DNA of 64,000 nucleotides from Zanthoxylum bungeanum. Lineage: Eukaryota > Streptophyta > Magnoliopsida > Sapindales > Rutaceae. The notes beneath the pieces were generated by a model that was not told the DNA's origin, did not search any database, and saw nothing but the letters and a program-made list of their open reading frames with translations. Where the stretch lies: positions 124,001 through 188,000 of the forward strand of contig SKCR01023789.1 in the NCBI GenBank assembly GCA_019454045.1. Reading direction: 5' to 3'. The first letter of the stretch is position 1. Each line of letters begins with the position of its first letter. The position numbers were made by a program, and so were the translations under genes. Of this stretch, positions 36,650 to 48,033 are shown piece after piece.

Positions 36650-37032
36650 TATTTGAACTTTCATCCGGACTAAAAAACCATAAATTTCAATTTTATGGGT
36701 CCCCTGACATGTAGTAGAAATTGTCACGTATCTCACTTCAAACTGAAATCTTGAGGAGCCAAAATAAGAATTTAAATACTACAAAACTTTGGGCTGGCCG
36801 AAATTTGCTGTCCTATTTAATGCTGATTATATTTGTTCAAATATATTTATTTATGTTCACCAACAATTTGGGCATCAACGAGGACGCCCATAAATAAGTG
36901 TCTCATCATTTTAAGTGTCTCATTAATAATAATAATTTATTATTTATGGAATCCTATTCACTTGTCGGTGAGTTAAAGCTTTGCTCATTCGGTAGGTAAT
37001 ATGAAATGAAATTATACAATTTAAGAAGTGGT
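36650..37032. other. Unassigned sequence beside the gypsy LTR
   Basis: No gene or repeat recognised. If the purine run at 36634-36649 is a true polypurine tract, this would be 3' untranslated sequence of another gypsy copy. Confidence 0.4.
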
Positions 37033-37049
37033 AATATAGGCCACGATAA

Positions 37050-37282
37050 CCTCGAGGAGTTGCCTCAATGGTAAAGGCTTTGGGCTTAAGTGGTGTGCTC
37101 CCTCTTAGGTTCAAGGTTCGAATCTCACTAGATGCATTTCCTTGGGTCCATGCCCCCTGGTGTGAAAAGCCAGTGACTTACCCTGATCTGTGTTGGGAAA
37201 CTTCTGAGGGCACGGGGCACAGGTCCCGGGAATTAATCGAGGTGCGCGTAAGCTGACCCGGACACCCCGGTTATGAAAAAAA
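37050..37282 (+). mobile_element. tRNA-derived SINE with 17-bp target duplications
   Basis: The flanks AATATAGGCCACGATAA (37033-37049 and 37283-37299) are identical. The head has a polymerase III A-box-like stretch (TTGCCTCAATGGTAAAGGC, about 37060-37078) and a B box (GGTTCGAATCTC, 37115-37126). The tail ends GGTTATGAAAAAAAA. Length is about 233 bp. A long perfect duplication, internal polymerase III promoter and A tail are diagnostic of a SINE moved by LINE machinery, and the perfect duplication indicates a recent insertion. Confidence 0.95.
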
Positions 37283-37299
37283 AATATAGGCCACGATAA

Positions 37300-38000
37300 A
37301 ATTATTTAACACAGATACAATACATATTATTATATTTTACTTGATAAAAATCGACATGATTAATAATCATTTAATATTAATATATTTATTAATTGTGCCG
37401 TATTTATGTTACATCATTTCAACACTTTTATCTATTTATAATACAAATAATAATTGTACAATCGTGTAAACATGACACAATTACCCATCTAAGATCGGTT
37501 TATGACAATTATATATTTTTAAATGACACAATTTCATGTTTATGATACATTTACAATATGATTACTCGTTTATTCATTTATTAATCATTATAATTAAGTC
37601 AAACACAAAATTTATTTATTTATTATTCGTGTTAATACATTGTATTCTTATTGACCTGTTTATGTTGTATTCGTATTTGATAATTTTAACATGATTATTA
37701 AACGAATCATATCCATATTTACTTCAATTTAATACTATACTATTATGACACGACACGAGCCTTATATTTTTTTTTTTTTGAAATCGTTGGAAACCCCGCC
37801 ACCAAACCACCCATTCTGGGCCGCGGCGCAGGTAAAACCCCCGGCTGCCCCAGGCTCTTACAAGAAGTTGCACCCCCTGGATTCGAACCCAAAACCTCAA
37901 GGTGAGATTTTGGACCCTTCACCACCAAACCACACCCCTTGGGGGCGACACAAGCCTTATACGATAACACAAATTACCACAATACGTAAAAGTCTTAATA
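37300..38000. repeat. AT-rich dispersed-repeat-like region hosting a SINE
   Basis: Rich in ACACGA, GTGTTA and CGTATT motifs (for example ATTCGTGTTAATACATTGTA near 37627 and CGACACGAGCC at 37751). It looks like an old nonautonomous repeat, but I cannot define its ends. The SINE at 37767-37945 is inserted in it. Confidence 0.4.
37767..37945 (-). mobile_element. tRNA-derived SINE, minus strand, with 16-bp target duplications
   Basis: The flanks CGACACGAGCCTTATA (37751-37766) and CGACACAAGCCTTATA (37946-37961) differ by one base. On the minus strand it has an A-box region (GTGTGGTTTGGTGGTGAAGG), a B box GGTTCGAATCC (rc of 37879-37889) and a 3' A run (the T run at 37767-37779). It is a different SINE family from 37050-37282. 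Confidence 0.93.
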
Positions 38001-38757
38001 CTAGTACAATCTTTTAGGGTTGAATACTTTCAGGTTTGGTTAGCAGGTAAGTTTTTGAGAAAATAGAACCGAACCACCGGTTCAGACTTTTTTGGACCAA
38101 TCGATTTGGATTATTGGTTCCTTAATTTTTATTTTTCAGTTTTATTGAATTTTAAGAACTATGAACTAAATGAACCACAAATCGATTGATGTAAAAGAAT
38201 AATTCCAATTCGAACAAAATTTTCCCACTTATAATCTCTCGTTATACGTCTCAGACTTTGGAATCACTAATAAGAAATGTAACATCTCATTTCACTTGAT
38301 AAAAATATTGGTGATATGATTATATGTATTGGACTCTTTTAATTATTTATACGTATTATGGGTGGGGTTGTAATTTATTTCAAAAACAACAAATATAAGG
38401 GTAAATATAGCCCAAACATACAATATTTGACTAGAATCGAATGGTTTCGGAACCGAAATCGGAATCAATTTTTTTTTAGGTTCGGTTAGGGTTAGTCCCT
38501 AGCCGAACTGAACGAAACCGGACGGTTCCAACGGTTCCGGTTGGAACAGTTGAGGCCTAACGTCCAGTAGCCGTTGGGTAATAAAACGGCTAATTTTAGG
38601 GGCATTTTACGCATCACAAAAATAATTGGTCATTCTTTACTTTTACAACACTCCAATTCTCAATTCTCTCAACTTCTTTAAATATGTCATTCTCCATTCT
38701 CTCATCTACAATTTCTCATTTTCACTTATCTCATTCTTCAATATTTCTTTAACAAAA

Positions 38758-41240
38758 AATGACAAACTCATATGAGAACACCATATCCAATGTGCCAACC
38801 CAAGAAATCGGCCCTAGGATCGGTACACGGAGAAGAGAAGTTAAGTCTCGATCCTCCGATTCAAAATTCATTTCCATGTAGTCGAGACTGAAAATGAAGG
38901 TCCAAGAGCAATATGCAACTATTGTAGCGTATCTTACAAATTTATAGATATCTTGCCACTGAAATTGGACTTGATACAACGCAAACTCAAATGGGCAGGT
39001 ACGCATCGTCTAGTAGAGGTACGAGTTCTTTAGATTTTTATTAAAGAAGAATTTGCTAAATTTAATTGTATGACACATCTTTCTTTAAGTTTTGGTGGAA
39101 AAATTACTTTTACTAATTATGTTCGAAATGTTTTAAATCCTGATGCCCATAAAATGACTAGAAATACAACAAAATGTCAAAATTTTAAATTATACAAAGG
39201 TGATTGTGGATACGAGTTTTCACTTGAGCCCCACAATCGAGAATCTGGATTTTAAGGGCACTAGAGAACCTGCAAAACAAGGGTAGTATGAGCGGGGAGT
39301 ACTGCCCACCGGTTTGGTGGAAGCCGTATGCTCTCCGACACCCAAGTCAGTAGTGTGGATAGGACGGAAATAAGGAGAATAAGGCTTGAAGTTACCTCTA
39401 TTTTTGTTTGCTGTGAGGGCAGGGTGCTGTTATTTCTCGGGTGATATGCTGTAGAACTGTGTAAAAAAATGTTGGCCCTCCTTCCTTGCCATGACCCTTC
39501 TCTTTTATAAGTCCTCTGGTGTGGGTCATTTACTCTTCTTTTGCCCGTTGGAGCTTTTGTAACAGTCAACTTAGTGGAGCATTTATGAGCTTTAGGCGTT
39601 TCTTAACTTGGTAACTGTTGAGTCTGTAGGTCCTCTTGGTGATATTAGGCTTGGGCTTGTGAGGCCTCTTGGTCTGATATTGGTTCTCACATTGGACTTA
39701 CTACTGGGTTTCGGGTTTTGTGGTTGACCCCGAAGCGAAATATCAATTTTACCATTGGGCTCAAATTTGCCCATACAGTGATAAATTTATTTTAAATGAA
39801 ATATTTAAAGATATTAAATATTTTCTTCTATTTGTTCTGATATTTGAAGTGACCATTGGCAAACACACTCATACATGGGTGTGATTTGTCATTGGATTGA
39901 TGCATCATGGAACATACAAAAACGACATATTGCATTTAGAATTTTCGATGAGCTTAGAATGATTAAATTAATTTTTGATGAATTTGATTTATTATATAAA
40001 GTTTTTAACAATTGATTTTGACAATGCATCTGCAAATACTGCAACAAATAGAGAATTGAAAGAAATATGCTAACCAAATTTGAGGGGTCGATTTTTTTCA
40101 TATTAGTTGCACATGTCATGTTCTTAATTTATGTGTTCAAGATGGTCTAACTTTTTTAGCACCTTTCATTGATCCTATTAAGATTTTAATTAATTGTATT
40201 TGGTTATATTCTCAAGTTAGAAGAGAATGAACCAAGTTTTGTAATTTAAATGGAGTTAAATTGGTAAAATTTTCACGAGATGTTCCAACACGTTGGAATT
40301 CAATTTATTTTCTTTTAAGTCAAGCTTTCCAATACAAAGATGTATTATGTAGTTTTTTTCCCAACATGTTCAATATTTATTTATGAGCTTTTAAAAGTTT
40401 TTAATCATGCTACAAATATTTTTAGCGAAGTTTATTATCCTATAACAAATTTATTTATTGTTGTAAATTTGAATATTGTTGGTACTTTATATGAGCATGC
40501 TGAAAATTCTAATCATAATGATATTATTTTAATTGAAATTATTACTATTATAAAGAGAAAGTGGTTGATTTATTTTAAAGACATTTCATTACTTTATCTT
40601 ATTGCCACAGTTTTTGATCCTAAAGTTAAAATATAAGGTTTAAATAATGTCTTACAAACTTACTATACATATTTAGGAATATCTGATGAAATAAATATTA
40701 CAATAATAATAGATAAAATAAAAATTGATTTAATAGATTTTTTTAATGATTATTTTAGTAGATATAACTTGAAATCATTAGGACAATCTCGTAGTAAACT
40801 TGTAATTAGTCCCAGATTTAGCGTAGGTGATTGATGGTTACTACAACGACGAAATAAAAAAACATAAGAATAACACGACTAATAATCCGAAATTAGATAA
40901 TTATTTATCTACCAATTTCGAATTTACAGCCGAACGTTTAGTGCGTAAAAATTTTCAAGTCATTGAATGGTGGAACTGACATCAAAATGTCCATCCTGTT
41001 TTATCAATTATTGATAAAGATGTGATGCCAGCACTTGTTTCCACCGTTGCAATTGAACAAGCCTTCAGCTTATGAAGAAATATTTTGGAAGCGATACGGT
41101 CTTCATTACATCCAAGAACTTTAGAAGTAACAACATGTGTGATGATGATTTGACCTGAACTGATCTGAGGCAACAAGAAATGCCTCCGATGACTTTGAAG
41201 ACTTTTTCGATAATGCATCTGCAAGTGCAAGCGGAATGAG
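38758..41240 (+). pseudogene. hAT transposase remnant, copy 1
   Basis: From the ATG at 38758 the reading is MTNSYENTISNVPTQEIGPR, then a BED-type zinc finger trace AICNYCSVSYKF (about 38906-38945) in a shifted frame. After the solo LTR come weak matches to the central domain (TRWNSIYFLLSQAF, near 40290-40330, then FPTCSIFIYELLKVFN and LLYLIATVFDPKVK). The C-terminal dimerisation domain reads HPVLSIIDKDVMPALVSTVA, IEQAFSL and SSLHPRTLEVTT (40985-41135), close to the usual A-x-[PL]-V-S-T-V-A-S-E-x-A-F-S form but with E and S changes and a stop. Stops and frameshifts are many, so it cannot make active transposase. BED finger plus this dimerisation region is the hAT signature. Confidence 0.85.
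39205..39777. mobile_element. Solo LTR with GTGAT target duplication inside hAT copy 1
   Basis: 573 bp beginning TGTGGATACG and ending GCCCATACA, flanked by GTGAT at 39200-39204 and 39778-39782. The empty site is visible in hAT copy 2 (rc of about 43217-43250, where the bases run on without the insert), which confirms precise insertion. Orientation is not fixed because no internal region remains. Confidence 0.92.
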
Positions 41241-42109
41241 AGCTGAATGATCAACAGACACTGATAATGATGATGATTAATGAGTTTGAATAATTGTAAT
41301 GAGGAACTATCCTAAAAATATAATGGAACTATTTGAGTTTTGATTCCTCTCACCCCTAGAGAATACGTATGTAATTTAAGTTTGTAAAAATTTAAGTTCA
41401 AGTTCTTTAATTTTATTTTAAATTTAATGTAATATAATTCAAATTAATTATATTAAATAAATTTTTTAATCTCATTTTTTTTTTAAAAACGTTATTAAAA
41501 TTTAAAATTAAAAAAAGTTGAAACCGAACCGAACTGTTGGTCGGGTCTAATTAGACATGTTTTGAGCTATGTGAGTAAATGTCTAAAACGGATTAGTGTG
41601 ATAGATTATGAAAAACAAGAGTTGTTACATAATTCAAGACTTATAATTAGACCCGGCCACCGGTTCAGTTCGGTTTGGTTTTCAACCAGAATCGAACCGA
41701 ACGGTTCTCGGTTCCACACTTGTAGAACCGGAATTGAACAGGATCATTCTGGTTCAGTTTTGGTTCCACAAGATTATGGAATTGGAACCGATTCTTTTTT
41801 CCATTAATTTAAAAATTGAAAATTCATTTAAAAAAATAGAAATGAGATATTATTAATACTACCAAATACAAATAATGAAAAAAATTATTACATTAAATTA
41901 AAAACGTAAAATAAAAATAAAAGAGCTAAAACTTAAATTTATAAAAATTTAAACTGTCTACGTATCTTCTTAGGGTGAAACTGTCTACGTATCTTCTTAG
42001 GGTGAGAGGAATCAAACCTCACGTAGTTCTATTACTCATTATGATTATTTACTCAACATCGTTATTTGTTTATACTGTTGATTCTTCAGCTCTCGTTCTG
42101 TTTGTAGAT

Positions 42110-43700
42110 GTATTGTCGAACAAGTCTTCAAAATCATCGGGGTATCTTCTTGTTGCCTAAATCATCTCTGGTCTAATCATCGACAAATATGGTTGCTTCT
42201 AGGATGCTTGGATGTAATGAAGACTGTCTCGTTTCCAAAACATAGTCTCCTAAGCTGAAGGCTTGTTCAACTGTAACGGTGGAAACATGTGCTGCCAACA
42301 TCTCTTTAGCAACAATCGATAAAATAGGATAGACATTTGATGTCGGTTCCATCAGTCACTTAAAATTTTTACCTACAACACTTTCAGCTGGAAACTCGAA
42401 ATTTGTTGATAAATAATTATATAATTTCAGGTTGTTAGTCGTGGTTTCCTTCTGTTTTATATTTCATTGTAGTAACCAACGATAAATAAATTTTTTGTTA
42501 GCTAATAAACACTACCAAAAATATTTGTTGTATCATTAAATTTTTTTAATATATCTAAAATTCTTTCATAAATATCTCATTGACTAGGAAAAAATGTTAT
42601 TTGTTGACCATGTCGAGAAAAAAAACTATATAATATATATTTGTAAGCAAAATCATGAATTAAAAGAAAATAAGTTGAATTCCAATAAGTTGGAACTTCT
42701 CGTGAAAATTTTATTGGTTTAACACTATTTAATTTACAAAATTTGGTTCATTTTCTCCTAACATTAGAATATGACCAAATATAATTTAGTGCAACCTTAA
42801 TAGAATTAATTTGCATTTTTAATTCAGTCAAACCATCTTGAACACATAAATTAAGCACATGGCATGTGCAACGAACATGAAAAAATCAACCCCCCAAGAT
42901 TTGGTTAGCATATTTATTTTAATTCTCTAATTGATGCGGCATTTGCAGTTGTATTGTCAAAACTAATTGTTAAAATTTTACATAATAAATCATATTCATA
43001 AAAAATTACTATAATCATTCTATAAATATTATGTGCAGTATGTCGCTCATCAAAAACTTTAAATATAATAAGTAATTTTTGCATGTTTCATGATGTATCA
43101 ATCCAATGACAAGTCACATCTATGTATGAGTGTGTTTACCAGTTGTTACTTCAAATATCAGAACAAATAGAGAGTGGATATTTAATATCTTTAAATAATT
43201 CATTTAAAATAATTTTACTATCTTTGTATAATTTAAAAATTTACTGTTTTGTTATATTTTTAGGCATTTTACATGCAGTATGATTTAAAGCATTTCAACA
43301 GTGATTAGTAAAGCAGTTTTTCACCAAAACTTAAAGAAAAATATGTCATGCAAGTAAATTTAGCAAAATCTTCGCTATTTTTACCATCATAATATTTACA
43401 TAAATCTAAAGAACGTGTACCTCTACTAAAGGAAGTGTATCTATCCATTTGAGTTTGTGTTATATCAAGTCCGATTTCAGCGGCATACTGTTTATACAAG
43501 TGCTTATTCATATTGTCATAACTGCCAATAAATTTTAAGATACACCACAATAGTTGCATATTGCTCTTGAACCTTCTTTTTCAGTCTCGATTAAATGAAA
43601 ATGAATTTTAAAAATATTAGAAGATCGAGACTTACCTTTTCTTCTTTGTGTACCGACACTTTAACCACTCTCTTGGATTAGGATATTGGACATGATATTC
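42110..43700 (-). pseudogene. hAT transposase remnant, copy 2
   Basis: Minus-strand reading with a BED finger trace (RAICNYCGVS, near 43580), then a better preserved stretch NMNKHLYKQYAAEIGLDITQ, QMDRYTSFSRGTRSLDLCKY and NSEDFAKFTCMTYFSLSFGE (43305-43520) that copy 1 has mostly lost. The C-terminal dimerisation region corresponds to plus 42180-42345, with TVTVEQAFSL-like and SSLHPS stretches. Sequence identity to copy 1 in this part is high by eye. Stops and frameshifts occur throughout. It is inactive on its own. Confidence 0.82.
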
Positions 43701-44075
43701 TCAGATCAGCTTGTCATTTTTTTTTTTAATATTGAAGAATTGCAAAATTAAATCAATTGGAGAATTGAAAATGAGAGAATTAGAATGAGAGAATTAATAA
43801 AATTGAGAATGAGAGAATTGTTGGTATGTAGCAAATGAATTATGTCCTCTATTTACAGATTATTTGGTTAATGTTGTGATGTATAAATTGTCCGTAAAAA
43901 TAGTCGTTTTTATTAGTGTTATTGTGGTAATTTAGACATTTTACAATTATATATTGAAAATAAAAATAAAATATTTGGCAGGGAGTCGTTGGCCTTGCAA
44001 CTGTTCCAATCGGAACCGTAACAATTCCTTTTGGAACCGTGGACCTTACGATGGAAGGGAACCATAATATTTTGA

Positions 44076-44403
44076 TAGACTTGGCCACCAGTTCGGTTCG
44101 ATTCCGATTCAATTCTTTTAAGAAAATAATTTTAAAAATAGAAATTAAATTCTAAAGAAATTTATAATTTGATATTATTATCAAATAAATATAATAATTT
44201 TTTTATTCATTTGAATTTTATTAAATTAAATAAAAATTAAATTTATTTGAATTTTAATAGTGGAACCGAATAGTTCCAGTTGGAACCGTCTAATTCCAAC
44301 AATTCTGTTAGGGTGGGAACTCTAATCGAACTGTACGGAACTGGAACCATGCAGTTCCTTTTGATTCGATTTCGATTCCGAACCGGAACCGTGACCAAGT
44401 CTA
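44076..44403. mobile_element. Small hAT-type MITE
   Basis: 328 bp with terminal inverted repeats TAGACTTGGCCACC and GTGACCAAGTCTA. Flanks TATTTTGA (44068-44075) and TATTCTAG (44404-44411) agree at five of eight positions and differ only by transitions, consistent with an old 8-bp duplication. The interior is AT-rich with no coding capacity. Confidence 0.65.
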
Positions 44404-44511
44404 TATTCTAGTGCGGTTCCAAGATTTTTTTCGATTAGGAATCTGATTCCTTAGAACCGAAAGGATCCAAGGTTCCAATTTTCTTCCGATTCGGAACCGT
44501 GTCCGGGTGTA

Positions 44512-45300
44512 GAAAAGTGAATCAATGCTCTCCCTAATCCCAAAATAAAGCTGATGGCCCACCTAATCGGACGGTTTGAATTACCCAAGGGGGATAAGTC
44601 ATAAAGAGCACTAAGCACATGAAAGTGTAGTGTAGGTCCATAGTGTATGATTGAACCCATTCACCATAACCATATGATTTTTTCCAATGCATCGTTGTCT
44701 TCATATTCTCTTTTTGTGTTATTGTGATCAAATTTTTTATTTAAATTCGAGTTTAAAAACATACTAAAATATCAATTCAAATTTTAATAAACTGAATTAA
44801 AAAATATTAAAAAAAATCAATAAATAATATTTGAATTTAAGAATGAATTTTTTAAAACCAGACCCATTTGCCAACAATACCCTTGTTTAGATATTATTTA
44901 ACCATTTTTGTAAATTTTGCATGAAAAAGAATACTCAGATGTTGATCAATTACTACTAGCTGGATGCGAGTGACCTGTTACAAACACATTTGAGTAAAAC
45001 TCATGCTTGTAAAGAAACAATGTCCAAGTGCTCGTTATATCGATGCTCTAAATTTCTCTACAGGCTAAGTTTTCTTCAATGAACTAAGAAATTAAGGTCA
45101 TGGCACAGCATTGAAGTCCAAAAACTAGCTATGTACATATGTTGCTGCATAATATTTACGTCAAATCAGACTACAAAAATTAAGTACATACCGATTTAAC
45201 CAAAAAAAAAGTCGAAGAGATTACAAACTTATTGCGTATATATACATACCTTAGGAGGGCGAAGATATGTGGATGCTTTTTTATTGGTACCCACTAGCTA
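44512..45300. other. Intergenic sequence between hAT copy 2 and the ARM-repeat gene
   Basis: AT-rich with poly-A/T runs and no gene recognised. Short ORFs at 44451-44731 on the minus strand show no family resemblance. Confidence 0.5.
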
Positions 45301-46017
45301 AGTTTCTTGTTTAGTCCTCCAAATTCGCTCACTAATCTTCCCGATCTGTGAATAATTAAAATTACAAATAGCTCATTAAGCAAGGTCAATGTGTTTAGTT
45401 ATTAAACAAGTTGTTCAAGTAAACAAAGTAATAAAGCTTAACCGTCAGTGTACACAATACTACAAGCATATAATAGATCAGATTAAAGCATGTAAATCAA
45501 GAGATTCCAGATGGAAGCATCGCACTCAGAGTTGAAGGTTGAGGAAAGGAATAGATACCCAGATGGAAGATTGCAGTTAAATGTCACTGTTTCTCTGGGG
45601 ACGAAAATGAATGGACACCTATTTTAACATGCAGGAATACATAATTAAAGCGTAGGGACATAAAGTTGGACAAAAATGTACTAATGGTTTGGAAGTGAGT
45701 CCGTGTTTATAGGGAGGGATACTGGTAACATTCTCCAGCCCTCGAGATTTTCTAATTTTGCATGCCATACCATTGACAGCAAAGCTTCACTAGTTAAAAT
45801 AATTAAAATACACAAGAGTTTTGTTTACTTGTTTTCATTTTGATTAGATCAAAGAAAATGGAAATGAGCATGAACTATTAAAATGACATTAAACTAGTAG
45901 ATATGGGGATCTTTAACTATAACACTTAGCTACACTACAATAACAAGAGCTACAAAAATCAGAAGAAATTGCAATAGGATTGTGAAAAGAGGACTCACTT
46001 CGAATTCATCTCTTCAA
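45301..46017 (-). other. Probable 3' untranslated region of the ARM-repeat gene, maybe with an intron
   Basis: Just after the stop codon the minus strand has a donor-like GTGAGT (rc of 45993-45998). A strong acceptor-like TTATTCACAG lies at about 45346-45356, followed by exon-like sequence (ATCGGGAAGATTAGTGAGCG). An intron in the 3' untranslated region is therefore plausible but not proven. Confidence 0.4.
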
Positions 46018-47064
46018 TCAAAAAGGTAAGCTCTTGGAAGTTGAACTGGCAGTGAGAGTCTTGAAATGTTCTGATGGGACAAAATCTTGTGGCAAATTGG
46101 CCCTCTTGACAATTTTCTTCATATTGTTCTGCAAACTTTGTTGGACTAATTGTTTTACTGCTTTCTTTTCCTCGCTCATCACGTCTTTTTCGTCTTCTAA
46201 ACACTCCTTTGTAACCCCAATTGGATTTGTAGATTTTGATGAAGATCCGCAAATGGGAGCAGACACTGCTGCTGCTGCCCCTAAATTTCCACCATAAATC
46301 TCCGAAACTTGTTTCCCTTTATAAACTCTCAAGCATTCCAAAATTCGTGAAGCCCTCTTCTGTGCCAATGTACTGCCCAAAAGTGTTAATTCAAGCAATG
46401 CTGATGCAATGCCAGCTTCCATCATGGCCTGTCTATCTCCATATGATTTATGTGCCATCACCATTAAAACATATGATGCCTTCTCCTGGCACCCTGGTGA
46501 GTCGGTCCAATTCAAAACATCAACTAAAATCGGGAACGCATCAGGCACCATGCTAATTGCTTTTCGACCTTCTGGGGTAGATACTACATTGCTTAAAATG
46601 GACAATATTCTCTTACTTGATTCCATATCTCCTAGCATCTCCAACAGAAATGGGATTAAATCTGTTTCTAATAAAAACGAAATATTTGATGGAAAGATTG
46701 AGAGATTGTACAAAGCTCGAAGAGCATCTTGTTTCACTTGTGAACAACTATTATTCAAATTCTTCAGGGTTTCAACCAAGAATGGAACTGCACCTGAAGA
46801 TCCAATGATAGGTTTATTTGAGTCCAATGCACTCAAGCCTAAGAAATTCGCTACTATTGCTTCAGACACTGCTGAGTTAGGAGCATTTGGAGACTCAATA
46901 AGCTTTAGCATCTTGTGAACAGTACCTGCTTTCACAATAGCTGCTTTGTTCCTGCAAATAGGGTTGCAAAAAATCAATCACATTTTTCAATTCTCAAATA
47001 CAGAAACACATTTTTAACCATCAAATCTTGGAAAGTTACTAGTCAAAGCTAATTTACATTCTAT

Positions 47065-47128
<64 letters not shown>

Positions 47129-48033
47129 AACAAAAACATGAATCCCATAACCTCACAAACTATGCAGTTAAAGGTGCTGCATAACCGGCGTTTGGGCGGG
47201 TTCTTCACATAGCCATTTAGACAGCTGCACATAGCGATTAGGTATTTTAAATTTTGACTCTATTAGATAAAATTATACATACTTTGACTGGTCAAACCGG
47301 TCTTTGGACGGGTTGATCTACCATGATCCCTTGCCCCGCTACGGCATTTGACAGCATAGCTCACAAACAGAGCAAAACATAACAAAAGCACATCAAAAAT
47401 CGAAACTTACCAATCATTGCCGATTCCAAGATTGAGGAGAGCATAAAGAGCAAAAATTTGAGAATCAAGAAGTTGAAAATCCAGCATCCCAGCTAAAGGA
47501 GGAATGGCACCTAGCATAGCAAGAGTGACCCTTGTTTCAGAATTTTCTTTAGCCAAAACCCTCACTTTACTCGCTGCTTCTCTTCTTCTATCTTCACTAA
47601 CACTTTGCAAATCATTAACAACGATCTTTAACTCCTCTAAAGCTTCCTCTTTTTTCTTCATCTCTCTCTCAACTTCACCCTCAGCCAAGTTCAAGAGATC
47701 CAACAGCTTCTCCGATTTTGAAGCATACCCTTTTGCTTCTTTCTGATTTTCTTTCTTTCCCATATTCATTTTCTCGGAATCAACGCTTGTACTCCCTGTT
47801 ACCGATTTTGTTTTCGGCGTCGGAAAATAAATCTCCTCGTCATCGTCGGGAATTTCTCGACTGTTTCGGGTGCTACCACCACAACTCACGGCGTTAAATA
47901 TTTTCTGGCGGAATGAAGCGCCGGAGAAGGCGGTCCATACTCGGGAACGATGGTGGCCAGTGGCGGTGGATGTGGGTTCGTCGTTACGGTCGAGGGCAAA
48001 AGAAATTAAATTGTTTTGGTGAATTTTTACCAT
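46018..48033 (-). CDS. ARM-repeat superfamily protein (two exons)
   Basis: Exon 1 runs from the ATG at 48033 to 47411 and exon 2 from 46951 to the TGA at 46018-46020. Joined they give 518 residues in one frame. Donor GTAAGT (47410-47405) and acceptor TTTGCAG (ending 46952) are canonical, and the split codon gives GNDW/NKAA at residues 205-211. Residues 1-95 are low-complexity. Residues 108-165 are strongly charged and probably coiled coil (EGEVEREMKKKEEALEELK). From about 165 to 430 lie ARM-type helical repeats with family blocks LAMLGAIPPLAGMLD, LNLGIG, VKAGTVHKMLKLIESPN, ANFLGLSALDSNKPIIGSSG, DALRALYNLSI, DVLNWTDSPGCQEKASYVLM and QKRASRILECLRV. The C-terminus, NLPQDFVPSEHFK...SSTSKSLPF, is a conserved tail. 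This matches from memory the Arabidopsis At4g31890/At2g25130 group, often called U-box 7/45-like, although no U-box is present here. The biochemical role is not established; ARM repeats usually bind proteins. The frame has no lesions, so the gene looks functional. Confidence 0.93.
46952..47410 (-). other. Intron of the ARM-repeat gene with a long (TA)n tract
   Basis: 459-bp GT-AG intron after residue 207. It holds an uninterrupted TA alternation of about 55 bp (47070-47125), which is likely length-variable between individuals. The intron position after LNLGIGND looks like a family-conserved site, though I cannot check that here. Confidence 0.9.

Larger units (their letters stand above)
38432..41549 (+). 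mobile_element. hAT transposon remnant, copy 1 (plus strand)
   Basis: The right end reads TTGGTCGGGTCTA, complementary in form to the left end of copy 2 (TAGACCCGGCCACC). Subterminal regions are rich in GGTTCGGTT/GAACCGAAC, typical of plant hAT elements. The left end near 38432 (TAGAATCGAATGGTTTCGG) is degenerate. Flanks TATTTGAC and ATTAGACA are only loosely alike. The transposase is broken and a solo LTR is inserted at 39205-39777. Confidence 0.7.
41648..44511 (-). mobile_element. hAT transposon remnant, copy 2 (minus strand)
   Basis: Mirror-image relative of copy 1, about 100 bp away in tail-to-tail orientation. The 3' end on the minus strand reads GGCCGGGTCTA (41648). The 5' end is probably near 44511 (TACACCCGGACACGG on the minus strand). 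No matching 8-bp duplication is seen. A small MITE (44076-44403) appears to be inserted near its 5' end. Confidence 0.7.

Noticed and set aside
37068..37256. A 62-codon ORF within 37050-37282
   Set aside because: It lies wholly inside a tRNA-derived SINE, which is noncoding.
37050..37945. Possible functional tRNA genes from the A and B boxes
   Set aside because: Neither folds as a complete tRNA with proper acceptor stem and anticodon arm. A tails and long target duplications show they are SINEs.
46034..46918. Plus-strand ORFs up to 169 codons opposite the ARM-repeat exon
   Set aside because: Antisense shadows of the coding exon. The minus strand has splice sites and family motifs.
47014..47232. 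A 72-codon minus-strand ORF with a run of YI repeats
   Set aside because: It is the translated (TA)n tract inside the intron of the ARM-repeat gene.
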